DNA from: Paeniglutamicibacter kerguelensis
GTDB taxonomy: Bacteria > Actinomycetota > Actinomycetes > Actinomycetales > Micrococcaceae
Length of the DNA stretch: 64,000 nucleotides
Reading direction: 5' to 3'
NCBI RefSeq assembly: GCF_017876535.1
Contig: NZ_JAGIOF010000001.1
Span: 3,472,001-3,536,000, forward strand
Below the pieces are notes generated by a model. The model worked only from the letters and a program-made list of their open reading frames with translations. It was not told the DNA's origin and ran no database searches. The translations under genes and the position numbers were made by a program. Of this stretch, positions 23,835 through 32,381 are shown piece by piece. Position 1 is the stretch's first letter; each line of letters opens with the position of its first letter.

Positions 23835-25136
23835 CTAGCGATAATACGCCAGGGGGTACGGGGCAAGGTTTTGCCCACCGCTCCGCGAGCATATGGGCAC
23901 GAGAGTCCACATGAACTTTTGCAACAAGGGATCCTCGCAAAACTCCGGCGGGTCCACCGTATCTCTTTGAGGGACTGGCGCCCCGGGCAGCTCACCGGTC
24001 AACAAATTCGAGCCCCGGGACAGGTCCCCCTGGTTGTGCTTGTTCACCTTCTGGCTGGGGGGATCCGCCGCGGGGCAAGGGGGAAGGACCGCGGCCCCCG
24101 CCTTCAGCCCAGAGGCGGATTCCGCCAATCGGTACAGCCGGAAGATCCGTCGGTCCTTACTGTCGCGTCGAGTCGGATTGAATCCGATTTGAACGTGTAC
24201 GCCCCCGGTGTCCATCGGATCGGCTTCAACCTTGATGCCTTCGGCTTCAAAACCGGCGGTGGACTTGCTCTCGATGACGCGTTTTCCCCGCTTGGCGACT
24301 TCCCCGCCATTCCGCCAGGAGTAAAGATAAATCGTGGGAGTTTGACCTACATAACCCCGAAAAACGTAGAGGTGCTTTAGCTTGGCGCCATCGCCCTTGA
24401 TGTCAAAGCCCTGGAACGCCTTCTTCGAGGTCTTGGGTTCCTTGAATTGGGACACCATTAGTTTCTTGGCTTTTGCGATCGGCAACTTGTTTCCCGGCGC
24501 CTTCTTCATAAGTGCGGTGAGTGCCGCAGTCTTGTAGATGCCGTAGTAGGCGGCCGAACGTGGCCCTCCGAGCTGCACCCGAATGGCCAATCGACCCTGT
24601 TTGTCGGACAGCGCAACGGCACTTCGAGCTGCGGCACCAGACTTGCCGGGGACGATTGAAGCCAAGTCCGTCAGCGTGCCAACTCGGCGATAGCTCGCTT
24701 TTTTCGAGCCCTTGGGCGCCTTGATGTACTCGATCAGCGAGATCGTCCTCGAGTGATAACGCGGCGGCGTTTTCCGGGCACCGCTCCCCACCCATGCATA
24801 AGTGCGGCCCTTTTTCGAATACACCTCAAGCGACTCTCCGTGCCCAAAACGCGGCAACTTGACGCTGTCACGCTGAACGCATTTTCCCGCCGAAGTGCGG
24901 AAGCATCTGGACAGCCGCGTGTCGTTGCGGGAAGGCTGCATGAAATAGACATTTCCACCGGGTCCATAGTCGAACGATTGGATCGCCCTGTTCGATTTGG
25001 GAGGATTCAATCGAAGGGCACTTTCGGGAGCCAGCGCGCACTTCGGGCTCGCGGCAAGAGCGCCGGCCGGCGGGAAAGCGACCGCGAACAAAAGCAGCAA
25101 ATTCGCAGCAGCAATCCTCATTCTCGACCTTTTCAT
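23835..25136 (-). CDS. Secreted TagC/helveticin-J-like beta-propeller protein
   Basis: A 433-residue exported protein. Residues 1-29 form a signal peptide (basic start, LLLLFAVAFPPAGALAAS). From residue 50 it has the family pattern of TagC-like and helveticin-J-like propellers: AIQSFDYGPGGNVYFMQ, LPRFGHGESLEVY at 94-106, TYAWVGSGA, then repeated blades such as IYKTAALTAL and KHLYVFRGYVGQTPTIYLYSW, ending in RRIFRLYRLAES near 340. The last 85 residues have no such pattern and may reflect an old frameshift. ATG 25136 is supported by GGAGGGGGAA. The gene is visibly richer in A/T and Lys codons than its neighbours. Function (bacteriocin, wall-related or other) is not known. Confidence 0.72.
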   Translation of the reverse strand: MKRSRMRIAAANLLLLFAVAFPPAGALAASPKCALAPESALRLNPPKSNRAIQSFDYGPGGNVYFMQPSRNDTRLSRCFRTSAGKCVQRDSVKLPRFGHGESLEVYSKKGRTYAWVGSGARKTPPRYHSRTISLIEYIKAPKGSKKASYRRVGTLTDLASIVPGKSGAAARSAVALSDKQGRLAIRVQLGGPRSAAYYGIYKTAALTALMKKAPGNKLPIAKAKKLMVSQFKEPKTSKKAFQGFDIKGDGAKLKHLYVFRGYVGQTPTIYLYSWRNGGEVAKRGKRVIESKSTAGFEAEGIKVEADPMDTGGVHVQIGFNPTRRDSKDRRIFRLYRLAESASGLKAGAAVLPPCPAADPPSQKVNKHNQGDLSRGSNLLTGELPGAPVPQRDTVDPPEFCEDPLLQKFMWTLVPICSRSGGQNLAPYPLAYYR

Positions 25137-25350
25137 CAGTTTCCCCCTCCCCCAAAGACACCGAGCCGGCGAAGCTCCCTGCGATGCTGCAATTCCCAAG
25201 CCCACCCAGCCTAGCCAGCGCTCCAGCACATGCCAATGCGTTTCAGCAAAAACGAATCGTCATGAAATCGTAATGAAACAAGGGACGCAAAGGGGATCCC
25301 GCGGACAAACCGCTTTACGGTGCGCCACCCATCGCGCATGACATGCAAAA

Positions 25351-25388
25351 GCGGCGATCGACACACCAGGTGGTGTGTCGATCGCCGC
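25351..25388. terminator. Perfect terminator hairpin
   Basis: An 18-base perfect stem (25351-25368 with 25371-25388, outer end GCGGCGATCG) with a two-base centre. It lies 22 bases after the small Cys-rich gene on the minus strand. Confidence 0.85.
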
Positions 25389-25409
25389 AAGCTTCGTGGC
25401 CGCGCCGGT

Positions 25410-25586
25410 CTAGCGGCGAAAGAGTCGTGTAAGCCAGCCAGCGGACTCCTTGGGGGCCTTCGGCGCATTCGGATCACAGGAGCATTGCTCGGAACGCGGC
25501 ACGTGGGCCATGACCTGCTTGACGTGCTGGCCGCAACCGGCCCAGGTAGTCTTCTGGCACTTGCGGCATTTGACTGCACGGCACAT
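25410..25586 (-). CDS. Small Cys-rich (CxxC) protein, 58 residues
   Basis: A 58-residue protein with cysteines at positions 2, 7, 10, 18, 35 and 37, including CRKC and the segment TTWAGCGQHVKQVM. Small proteins with this CRKCxKTTWAGCGxHV pattern recur in Arthrobacter-like genomes and are uncharacterised; metal binding is likely from the cysteines and histidines. ATG 25586 follows GAGGAA; the frame is open to 25658 but without a ribosome site. The gene begins 72 bases from a perfect CsoR-like palindrome, which suggests control by copper or by persulfide through a CsoR/CstR-type repressor. It ends before a strong terminator, so it is a single-gene unit. Confidence 0.8.
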   Translation of the reverse strand: MCRAVKCRKCQKTTWAGCGQHVKQVMAHVPRSEQCSCDPNAPKAPKESAGWLTRLFRR

Positions 25587-25657
25587 GTGTTTATTCCTCG
25601 CGATTGGCGGCAACTGTTCAACGGGGCATCGAAGCCCCCTCACATTCGAGTATGTCA

Positions 25658-25675
25658 TATACCCCTAGGGGTATA
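25658..25675. promoter_or_regulatory. CsoR-like operator palindrome
   Basis: Perfect 18-base palindrome TATACCCCTAGGGGTATA. It matches the A/T-flanked C4-N2-G4 operators of the CsoR/RcnR/CstR family. It lies upstream of the small Cys-rich gene and overlaps -10-like TATA sequences on both strands, as expected for a repressor site. No CsoR-family gene is in the window. Confidence 0.75.
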
Positions 25676-25683
25676 AAAATCAC

Positions 25684-26022
25684 ATGAATTCGGAACCTAA
25701 CCTCCGAGAGTGCACGATCGAAAAGTTGCAGGACGGGCCCGCCTCGCTATGCTGGCAGTCATGGCTGATCTTCTTTGTCTGGTGGGGCATGGGCACCGTG
25801 TTCTTCTTTAAGGTTCCCGGCGGCATCAAGGCCGACATCGACGCCGAGGAGCGGGTCCTGGAGATCGTCAACGCATGCAAGGCCAAGACGCAACACCCCG
25901 CACGGCACCACGCCGCAGGGCAACAAGCAGCAAACGCCCTTGGCTGGCACCGGTTCTTCCGGTGCCAGCCAAGGGAGTTTCGCGTTTTTGGTCCCCTAGC
26001 CCGCGCTGCCAACATGCAGTAG
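25684..26022 (+). CDS. Possible small hypothetical protein
   Basis: An open frame of 112 codons. Its middle part (about residues 25-75, WLIFFVWWGMGTVFFFKVPGG then ADIDAEERVLEIVNACKA) has strongly G/C-ending codons and a hydrophobic-then-acidic pattern, so some coding history is likely. The ATG lies only nine bases after the CsoR-like palindrome with no ribosome site, the 3' part contains a perfect terminator stem, and the end overlaps the convergent aminotransferase gene by 27 bases. It may be a remnant, a leaderless gene, or a shorter protein starting near 25782. No family recognised. Confidence 0.3.
   Translation: MNSEPNLRECTIEKLQDGPASLCWQSWLIFFVWWGMGTVFFFKVPGGIKADIDAEERVLEIVNACKAKTQHPARHHAAGQQAANALGWHRFFRCQPREFRVFGPLARAANMQ
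25937..25975. terminator. Terminator after the fused aminotransferase gene
   Basis: Perfect 17-base stem (CCCTTGGCTGGCACCGG, 25937-25953, with 25959-25975) and loop TTCTT. It lies 21 bases after the minus-strand aminotransferase stop. Confidence 0.88.
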
Positions 26023-28326
26023 CGCGGCGCCGAAGGCCTCGAGCAGCAGCTCGGTTTCCTCCCTGCCGATCACCATGGGCGGGCGCATCTTCAGCACGTT
26101 GTCATCCGGGCCGATCCTGCTGACCAGCACACCGTTCGCCTTCATGTGTTCGATGACGGCCTTGGCACCCTCGGCCCACGGGCCGCCGTCGGGGCGCACG
26201 ATCTCGACGCCGAAGAACAGGCCGCGGCCCTTGACCGCGCCCGCGGCGGGCGATTCGGCCGCAATTTCCCGCAGCCTCAACTGGATGCCGACACCGAGGC
26301 CCCTGGCGTTGGCCCGCAGCGAACGGTCCTCCATTTCCTGCAGCACCGCCAGCCCGGTGGCGGCGGAGACCGGGTTTCCGGCAAAGGTGTTGAAGTACAT
26401 GTTGTGGCTGCCGAACTCGTCGAGCAACGCCGTGGTGGTCACCACGGCGCCTAGCGGGTGGCCATTGCCCATGGGCTTACCCAGGGTGGCGAGGTCCGGG
26501 ACGATGCCGTGCAGCTCGAATCCCCACATGGCGTCCCCGGTGCGCCCGAACCCGGACTGGACCTCGTCGGCGATCACCAGGCCGCCGGCGGCATGCACGC
26601 GGTCGGCCAGCCCGGCCACGTAGCCGCGCGGGACCCGGTTCAGCCCCTCGGTGGAGAACAGCGGGTCAAAGAGCACCGCGGACAGTCCGATGCCCGCGGC
26701 CTTCAGTGAGGCGATCGCCGCATCCACCCCGGCCAGGGCAGCCGCCGTGAGTTCGTCCTCCGTCAGCCCGCCCGCATGTTCCAGGTCCGGAATGCGGATC
26801 GGACGGACGTGCTCCCCCAGTCCCTCGCGGGTCACCAGCCCGGTGGTGAGTTCGGCCAGTGCACTCGTGTTGCCGTGGTAGCTGAAATCGCTGACCAGCA
26901 CGCCCCGGGCGCCTGTGTGTTGGCGGGCGATGCGCAGCGCCAACTCGTTGGATTCGGAGCCGGAATTGGTGAAAAACATCTTGTCCAAGGGCGCCGGGAA
27001 ACAGGAAAGCAGCTTCTCCGCGTAGGCCACCATCGGTTCGTTGAGGTAGCGGCTGTGCAGGTTCAGGACCTTGGCCTGCGCGCAGGCGGCCGCGACCACC
27101 CGCGGGTTGCAGTGCCCCACGTGCGGCACGTTGTTGTAGCCGTCCAGGTAGCGGCGTCCTTCGGTGTCGGTGAGCCACACGCCCTCGGCCGAGGCCAGGG
27201 CGATCGGCTGGGCGTAGAAGAGCGGGGAATGCCTGCCCACCGTGGCAAAGCGCCGGGCCAGCAGTTCATCGGTGGTGGAAACGGTCTCGGAAATCAACGT
27301 CGGGCTGTCCTTTGCATAGTCCGCCGCCAGCCGGAGCACCAGCGGCAGCACGTTCTCGAAGATGAATAGGGCATCGTCCTGTCCCTCGCGGGCGGCGGCC
27401 CACCCCAGGTAGCTGGCACCGCGTGCCAGGCGCAACGTATCCCAGAGCTCAAGGTGTTCCGGCGGCAGTTCGCGCACGCTGCCGTACCCCTGGAACAACG
27501 CCTCCCGGTACGCGGGGTAGGCCGGATGCGGCTGGAAGAAGAAGAGCGCCGTCACCAGGTCGAAAAGGAAATAGCCGGGGCCGAAGTCGTCGAAGTCGAT
27601 AACCCGCAGGCCGGCGGGAGAGGTCAGCACGTTCTCCGGGGTGAAGTCAGCGTGGATGGCCCCATAGCGGTCCGGGGCCTTGCCGTGGTCCTTCAGTATC
27701 CGGCCGGCGCGGTCCAAGGCCTTGCGCAGCAGGGCTCGCTGGGAGTCGTCCAAGACGCTGGCGGCCAGCGGGTCGCCCCACAGCGGTGCGGCCCCGGTGA
27801 GTCCCTCCGCGTCCCAGGCACCGCGCCCCGTGCCGGCCTCCGGGCCCAGTTCCTCGGCCAGCACGTGCAGCCGGGCGATGGTGGAGCCCAGGTTCCTGAA
27901 GTCCTCCGGCCCCAGCGTGCTGGTGCCGAACAGCCCCTCGTCGATGGAACCCAGCGTTGTGGAGCCGGTGATCCATTCCTGCAGGTCGATCTGGCAGGAC
28001 CTGCCGAAACCGTCGAGCAGGGAAACGAACAGCCGGCCATCGACCGTGGGCAGCACTTGGGGCACCATGATTCCGCGGGCACCGGCCGCGTCGAGGAACG
28101 CCATTTCGGCATGGATTTCCGCGTCGTTGCGCAGACCCGGGCGGTGCAGCCGCACAGCCAAGTCGGTTCTCCCGGGCACCGCCAGGCGGTAGACGAAGTT
28201 TTCGCGGTGCTTGATGAGCTCAAACACCGCTTCTTCGGCCGGAATCCCGTAGGAATCCAGTGCCCCAGTCACCAGCTGCTCTGCCTCCTGGGCAGTGATG
28301 CTGCGCAGGTCGAGTGTGGTTTCCAT
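25996..28326 (-). CDS. Fused APH-type kinase and class III aminotransferase-fold enzyme
   Basis: A 776-residue fusion. Residues about 25-330 are an aminoglycoside-phosphotransferase/choline-kinase-like domain (HADFTPENVL catalytic loop, VIDFDDFGPGYFLFDL metal motif). Residues about 355-776 are a class III PLP aminotransferase fold (FFTNSGSESNELALRIARQ, VIADEVQSGFGRTG, and the PLP lysine in LGKPMGNGHPLGAV). The fused order suggests phosphorylation of an amino-alcohol or amine followed by PLP-dependent elimination or transamination, as in the separate ethanolamine-phosphate phospho-lyase and hydroxylysine kinase pair of animals. AAAGG precedes ATG 28326. It is divergent from a LysR gene, its likely regulator. 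Substrate unknown. Confidence 0.88.
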   Translation of the reverse strand: METTLDLRSITAQEAEQLVTGALDSYGIPAEEAVFELIKHRENFVYRLAVPGRTDLAVRLHRPGLRNDAEIHAEMAFLDAAGARGIMVPQVLPTVDGRLFVSLLDGFGRSCQIDLQEWITGSTTLGSIDEGLFGTSTLGPEDFRNLGSTIARLHVLAEELGPEAGTGRGAWDAEGLTGAAPLWGDPLAASVLDDSQRALLRKALDRAGRILKDHGKAPDRYGAIHADFTPENVLTSPAGLRVIDFDDFGPGYFLFDLVTALFFFQPHPAYPAYREALFQGYGSVRELPPEHLELWDTLRLARGASYLGWAAAREGQDDALFIFENVLPLVLRLAADYAKDSPTLISETVSTTDELLARRFATVGRHSPLFYAQPIALASAEGVWLTDTEGRRYLDGYNNVPHVGHCNPRVVAAACAQAKVLNLHSRYLNEPMVAYAEKLLSCFPAPLDKMFFTNSGSESNELALRIARQHTGARGVLVSDFSYHGNTSALAELTTGLVTREGLGEHVRPIRIPDLEHAGGLTEDELTAAALAGVDAAIASLKAAGIGLSAVLFDPLFSTEGLNRVPRGYVAGLADRVHAAGGLVIADEVQSGFGRTGDAMWGFELHGIVPDLATLGKPMGNGHPLGAVVTTTALLDEFGSHNMYFNTFAGNPVSAATGLAVLQEMEDRSLRANARGLGVGIQLRLREIAAESPAAGAVKGRGLFFGVEIVRPDGGPWAEGAKAVIEHMKANGVLVSRIGPDDNVLKMRPPMVIGREETELLLEAFGAALLHVGSAG

Positions 28327-28612
28327 GGTTTCGCCTTTCCACGACGGTTCGGGGCGCGAGATCGATTCGGTGCATTCGCCACGCAGGTACGCCGCTTTGC
28401 GTCGCGGTCCACCACCCACTGTACGAATCCGCCGTGGCAAGATGCTTGCGTTTCAGTGCTCGGGCATTGACGAAGAGTGCCGATTTGCCTCGCAGCGCGG
28501 GGCCTTCGGATACGGATCGCGCATGAACAAATGTCGGGCCGGCAAGTGTTTTCCGCGCGCAATGAAAGACTCCGTTCGAGGCTTCGAACACCGCATCACC
28601 TACGCTGAATAG

Positions 28613-29536
28613 GTGGTCAACTACACCCTCAAGCAATTGCAGTACTTCATCGCCGTGGCCAATGCCGAGTCGATTTCCGGCGCCGCCGCCGCGTGCCACA
28701 TTTCCCAGGCGGCCATGTCGCAGGCCATCAACGAACTCGAACGCATCGTGGGGTCGCAGCTGTTGGTGCGGCACCGGGCGCGCGGGGTCGTGCTCACCGC
28801 GGTGGGGGCCCATTTCCTGCGCGACGCCAAGGACCTGGTCCGCCACGCCGAAGAAGTCCAGGGCCACATCGGGGAACGCCAAAGCACCCTGGCCGGCCCG
28901 CTGGTCATCGGCTGTTACACGAGCCTTTCGGCGTTCTGGCTGCCGATCATCTGCGAACAGTTCACCAAGCCGAATCCCGGACTCGAGGTACGGATCATCG
29001 AGGGTGACGGAGTCGTCTTGCAGGAACGGATGCTCGAGGGTTACCTGGATGCAGTGCTCACCCACACCAGGCACCTGCTTCCCGTGGTGAAGCACGCCCC
29101 GGTGATGACCGGGCGCCCCTACGTTTTGCTGGCCGCCAACCATCCGCTCGCCGGCAGGGGCAGCGTCCGGCTGGCGGAATTGGCCGACGAGGATTTCGTC
29201 TCGCTGGACATCCCTTCGGTGCAGGACAACCAGCTGGTGAACCTGCGCATGTCCGGCCTTGATCCCAAGATCGCCTGGAGCAGCTCGAATTTCGAGGCGG
29301 TGCGCGGCATGGTGGCCCGCGGGCTGGGCTACACGGTGCTGGTCCAACGCCCTCCGGTGAACATGAGCTACGACGGGTTGCCTCTGGCAATGCTGGAAAT
29401 CGAGGGACCGGTGGGCCGCAGCGACATCTGTGTCGCCTACACGGCCTCTGACCGACCCAGCCTGCGCCTGCGCGCCTTCATCGAGTTCTGCGAACGGATC
29501 GGTGCCGAACGCGAAGACGGGATGGGCGGTTTCTGA
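28613..29536 (+). CDS. LysR-family transcriptional regulator
   Basis: A 307-residue LysR protein: winged helix at residues 3-60 (SGAAAACHISQAAMSQAINELERIVG) and an effector-binding domain to about 295. It starts with GTG at 28613 and has no clear ribosome site, so it may be leaderless. It is divergent from the fused kinase-aminotransferase gene across 286 bases and probably controls it. The last 61 coding bases (29473-29533) recur, with five differences, at 32429-32489, showing that a related regulator or a duplicate once lay 3 kb downstream. Confidence 0.9.
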   Translation: MVNYTLKQLQYFIAVANAESISGAAAACHISQAAMSQAINELERIVGSQLLVRHRARGVVLTAVGAHFLRDAKDLVRHAEEVQGHIGERQSTLAGPLVIGCYTSLSAFWLPIICEQFTKPNPGLEVRIIEGDGVVLQERMLEGYLDAVLTHTRHLLPVVKHAPVMTGRPYVLLAANHPLAGRGSVRLAELADEDFVSLDIPSVQDNQLVNLRMSGLDPKIAWSSSNFEAVRGMVARGLGYTVLVQRPPVNMSYDGLPLAMLEIEGPVGRSDICVAYTASDRPSLRLRAFIEFCERIGAEREDGMGGF

Positions 29537-29789
29537 ACTGCTCCCCCGGAGACCGGAATGATTAATTCAGTTCCTTACGTCCGTGGAGTTTTACATGCGT
29601 CGAAATGTCCCATTGACCGCCGAGCATAGACGAGATCCTGTTAACGGGCTCTTCACAGTTGAGGGTGCAATCGCTGGCTGGATGTCGGCTGGCGCGTCGG
29701 TCCCGGGGCGGCGATGCGCAAACGCAGCCGGAGGCCCGACCTTGTGCCACCGTTCGCAGTGGGCTTCTTCGCGCACCCGCCCGGATCGG

Positions 29790-30371
29790 TCAACGGCGCA
29801 CCCGATAGCGTAGGTGAAGCACCCGGTTGCCCCGGATCGCCACGTCGGGATCCTCCAACAGGTGCTGTGCGTGGACCGACCCGAAGTAGCGCTTGCCGGA
29901 CCCGAATACGACGGGTGCGACGTCCATGCGCACCTCGTCGACCAGGCCCGCGGCAAGCACCTGGCCGCCGACGTCGCCGGCGGCGACCTCGACGATGCGG
30001 TCGCCCGCGAGCTCCTGCGCCTTGGCCACGGCCGCCTCGACGCCGTCGACGAAGTGAAACGGCGCCTCGGGGTCCCAGCCCTCGGGCTGCGGCCGGTGCG
30101 TCACGACAACCACGTGGTCGACCCCGCCCGGAGGCTTCCCGTCCCAGCCGTCCGTCAGGTCGAAGACGTGGCGGCCGACGATTGTCGCCCCGATCTGGTC
30201 CCAGTACGGCCGGGTGTAGTCGTAGGACGTCTGCGACACCTTCACCTCGCCGCTCTCGCCCAACGGGACATCCCCGCCGGACAACCAGTCGAACAGCGGT
30301 CCGGGCTGGTCGTTCCCGTCCGCGACGAAGCCGTCCACCGACACCGAGCCGTACATGACCACCTTGCCCAC
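29790..30371 (-). CDS. DHFR/RibD C-terminal-like reductase
   Basis: A 193-residue protein of the dihydrofolate reductase-like fold found at the C-terminus of RibD and in many stand-alone proteins of actinobacteria. Visible features are KVVMYGSVSVDGFVAD at the start, IGATIVGRHVFDL, and the nucleotide-binding EVAAGDVGGQVLAAGLVDEVRMDV near residue 135. It probably binds NADPH; the substrate is unknown and true DHFR activity is not expected. GTG 30371 is chosen because AAAGGAGG lies five bases before it; the upstream ATG at 30401 has no such site. Stands alone between the LysR gene and a repeat-bearing terminator. Confidence 0.85.
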   Translation of the reverse strand: MGKVVMYGSVSVDGFVADGNDQPGPLFDWLSGGDVPLGESGEVKVSQTSYDYTRPYWDQIGATIVGRHVFDLTDGWDGKPPGGVDHVVVVTHRPQPEGWDPEAPFHFVDGVEAAVAKAQELAGDRIVEVAAGDVGGQVLAAGLVDEVRMDVAPVVFGSGKRYFGSVHAQHLLEDPDVAIRGNRVLHLRYRVRR

Positions 30372-30405
30372 GGGGCCCTCCTTTGGTTTGGGGTGCCCCA
30401 TATTA

Positions 30406-30494
30406 GCAGCGAGTGCCTGGTTAACGCAGCGAGTGCCTGGTTAACGCAGCGAGTGCCTGGCCCCGATGAAATATCGGGCCCAGGCACTCGCTGC
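30406..30494. repeat. Triplicated terminator arm with inverted fourth copy
   Basis: GCAGCGAGTGCCTGG occurs three times in direct order (30406-30420, 30426-30440, 30446-30460), separated by TTAAC, so the unit is 20 bases. A fourth copy, CCAGGCACTCGCTGC at 30480-30494, is inverted. The third and fourth copies form a terminator; the first two are spare arms that could pair with the same partner. Confidence 0.92.
30446..30494. terminator. Terminator of the amino-acid permease gene
   Basis: A 22-base stem (30446-30467 with 30473-30494, one mismatch) around loop GAAAT, 70 bases after the permease stop on the minus strand. Confidence 0.85.
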
Positions 30495-30563
30495 TTGGAC
30501 TTTTACCTACCGAGTCCACCTTTCGGGGGCCGGTTCAGGCTTTCTGTCCAATGTAGCTTCAGG

Positions 30564-31991
30564 CTAGGAAGCGGAGGACGTGACTGCGTCGCGGTCGCGG
30601 GCCGCAAGTTTCTTGCGGACCACGGGCCAGAAGGCAACCAGTACACCGGTGGCCAGCAAGCTGGTCCATACCTGGGTCCGGCCGGATTCGGTGGTCAACA
30701 TGATGGCCAGGACACCCACCACTCCGGCTATCAGCAAGTAGTTCAACCAGGGGAAGAGCCACATCTTCAGCTTCAACCCGGCGACTTCCTCGGGGGACAT
30801 GCGTGAGCGCAGGCGCATCTGGGTCACGGCGATGAAGACGTAGACAAACAGTGCCACCAGGCCGGCGGAGTTCATGATGAAGTCGAAGATGCCCGAGTCG
30901 GGCAATGCGAAGTTCACGATGGTCGCCACGAAGCCGCCGACCGTCGAGGCGATCAATGCAGCCAGAGGCACGCCGTTCTTTGAACGCTTGGTCATGATCT
31001 TCGGGGCGAAGCCCTGGTCGGCCAACGCCGCAAACATGCGCGAAGCGGAATACAGGCCGGAGTTCAGCACCGAACAGACGGCGGTGAAGATGATCAGGCT
31101 CATCACCAGCTCGGCACCCGGCAGGCCAAAGAGCGAGAATACGTAGGTGAACGGGGCGATCTCGGCCGGGTCGGGCAGCTGGTTCCACGGCACGATGGTC
31201 ACGATCACCAGCACTGCTCCGACGAAGAACAGCAGGATGCGCCAGATGATGGTGCTGCTGGCCTGGCGGATGCCCTTGGAGGGATCCTCGGACTCGGCGG
31301 CGGCCATGACGGCGATCTCGGTGCCGAAGTAGGAGAAGATCACGACGGCCACGCCGGTGATGGAGATCCACACGCCATTCGGGGCGAATCCACCGTGCTG
31401 CCACAGGTTATCGACGGAGAAGCTGGAGTTCGGCCACATGCCCAAGGCAAAGAGCACGCCGACGGCAAGGAAGATGACGATGGCGATGACCTTGATGCTG
31501 GCCAGCCAGAACTCGACCTCGCCGAAGGTGCGCACCGAGATGATGTTGGTGCAAATGAAGAGGACCAAAAGAATAGCGGAGAACAGCCATGACGGAAGCT
31601 CTGGGAACCAACCGTTGAGCATCTTGCCGCCAAGCACGGATTCATAGGCCAGCACGCCGACCCAGAAGTACCAGTACAGCCAGCCAACGAGGTATGCGGC
31701 CCAGTTGCCGAGACCCTGGCGGGCGTATTCCATGAACGAGCCGACGGTCGGGCGTGCTGCGGCCATCTCGCCGAGCATGCGCATGGCCAGGAAGACCAGC
31801 AGTCCGCCGATGAGGTAGGAAATGACGGCCGCGGGACCGACCGAACGAATGACGTTGCCCGAACCAACAAAGAGGCTGGCACCGATGATGCCGCCAAGGG
31901 TGATCATGGTGACGTGCCGCGAGCGCAACTTGCCGCTTTCGGCACCTTCTGCGGACGGCTCCGTTGCCGTCGAAGTAGTACTAATAGACAT
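30564..31991 (-). CDS. Amino acid permease (APC superfamily, AAT type)
   Basis: A 475-residue, about twelve-helix transporter of the amino acid transporter family (GabP/AnsP/ProY group). The hallmark first segment is RHVTMITLGGIIGASLFVGSGNVIRSVG near residue 27, followed by FLAMRMLGEMAAARPTVGSFMEYA. It imports an amino acid or GABA with protons. ATG 31991 is chosen because GGAAAG precedes it; the frame is open 96 codons upstream but this part has no family pattern. The gene is alone, with no adjacent enzyme on the same strand, so the substrate is not indicated by context. Confidence 0.92.
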   Translation of the reverse strand: MSISTTSTATEPSAEGAESGKLRSRHVTMITLGGIIGASLFVGSGNVIRSVGPAAVISYLIGGLLVFLAMRMLGEMAAARPTVGSFMEYARQGLGNWAAYLVGWLYWYFWVGVLAYESVLGGKMLNGWFPELPSWLFSAILLVLFICTNIISVRTFGEVEFWLASIKVIAIVIFLAVGVLFALGMWPNSSFSVDNLWQHGGFAPNGVWISITGVAVVIFSYFGTEIAVMAAAESEDPSKGIRQASSTIIWRILLFFVGAVLVIVTIVPWNQLPDPAEIAPFTYVFSLFGLPGAELVMSLIIFTAVCSVLNSGLYSASRMFAALADQGFAPKIMTKRSKNGVPLAALIASTVGGFVATIVNFALPDSGIFDFIMNSAGLVALFVYVFIAVTQMRLRSRMSPEEVAGLKLKMWLFPWLNYLLIAGVVGVLAIMLTTESGRTQVWTSLLATGVLVAFWPVVRKKLAARDRDAVTSSAS

Positions 31992-32381
31992 GTGAAACTT
32001 TCCGGGGTCTTGCCAGAGATTTTTTGGCGCTTCGGCCGCCTGCCAGAAATGTGCTCTGGTGCATAGGCGAGATGTGCCCTTGGAGACAATACCCCTCCGC
32101 GCGATGTCTGTTTGAGCCGAGGGTATATCGGGGAACACCCCGGGCGCACCGAAAAAAATGCCAATTTCCGGGCGCTGCGGCACCCCTTCAAGGTGTTGCA
32201 GGCACCACACGCCAGTGATGGGGATCATACGTTGCCGCGGCGGTTTGTGCCCATCTGGCGCAGTGCAGCAAGGATGCACGAGCGTGGTTCCCAGACCCGG
32301 GCCAGGGCCCCGTCCGCGAGAAACGTCGGCAGCCGAAAAGACATGTGGCCAGACGCCATGAACGCCTTCGAGAAGCTACGC
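31992..32381. other. Upstream region of the permease, no gene seen
   Basis: About 390 bases upstream of the amino acid permease. No frame shows family similarity. It holds the permease promoter and, to the right, merges into the LysR remnant. Confidence 0.5.
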
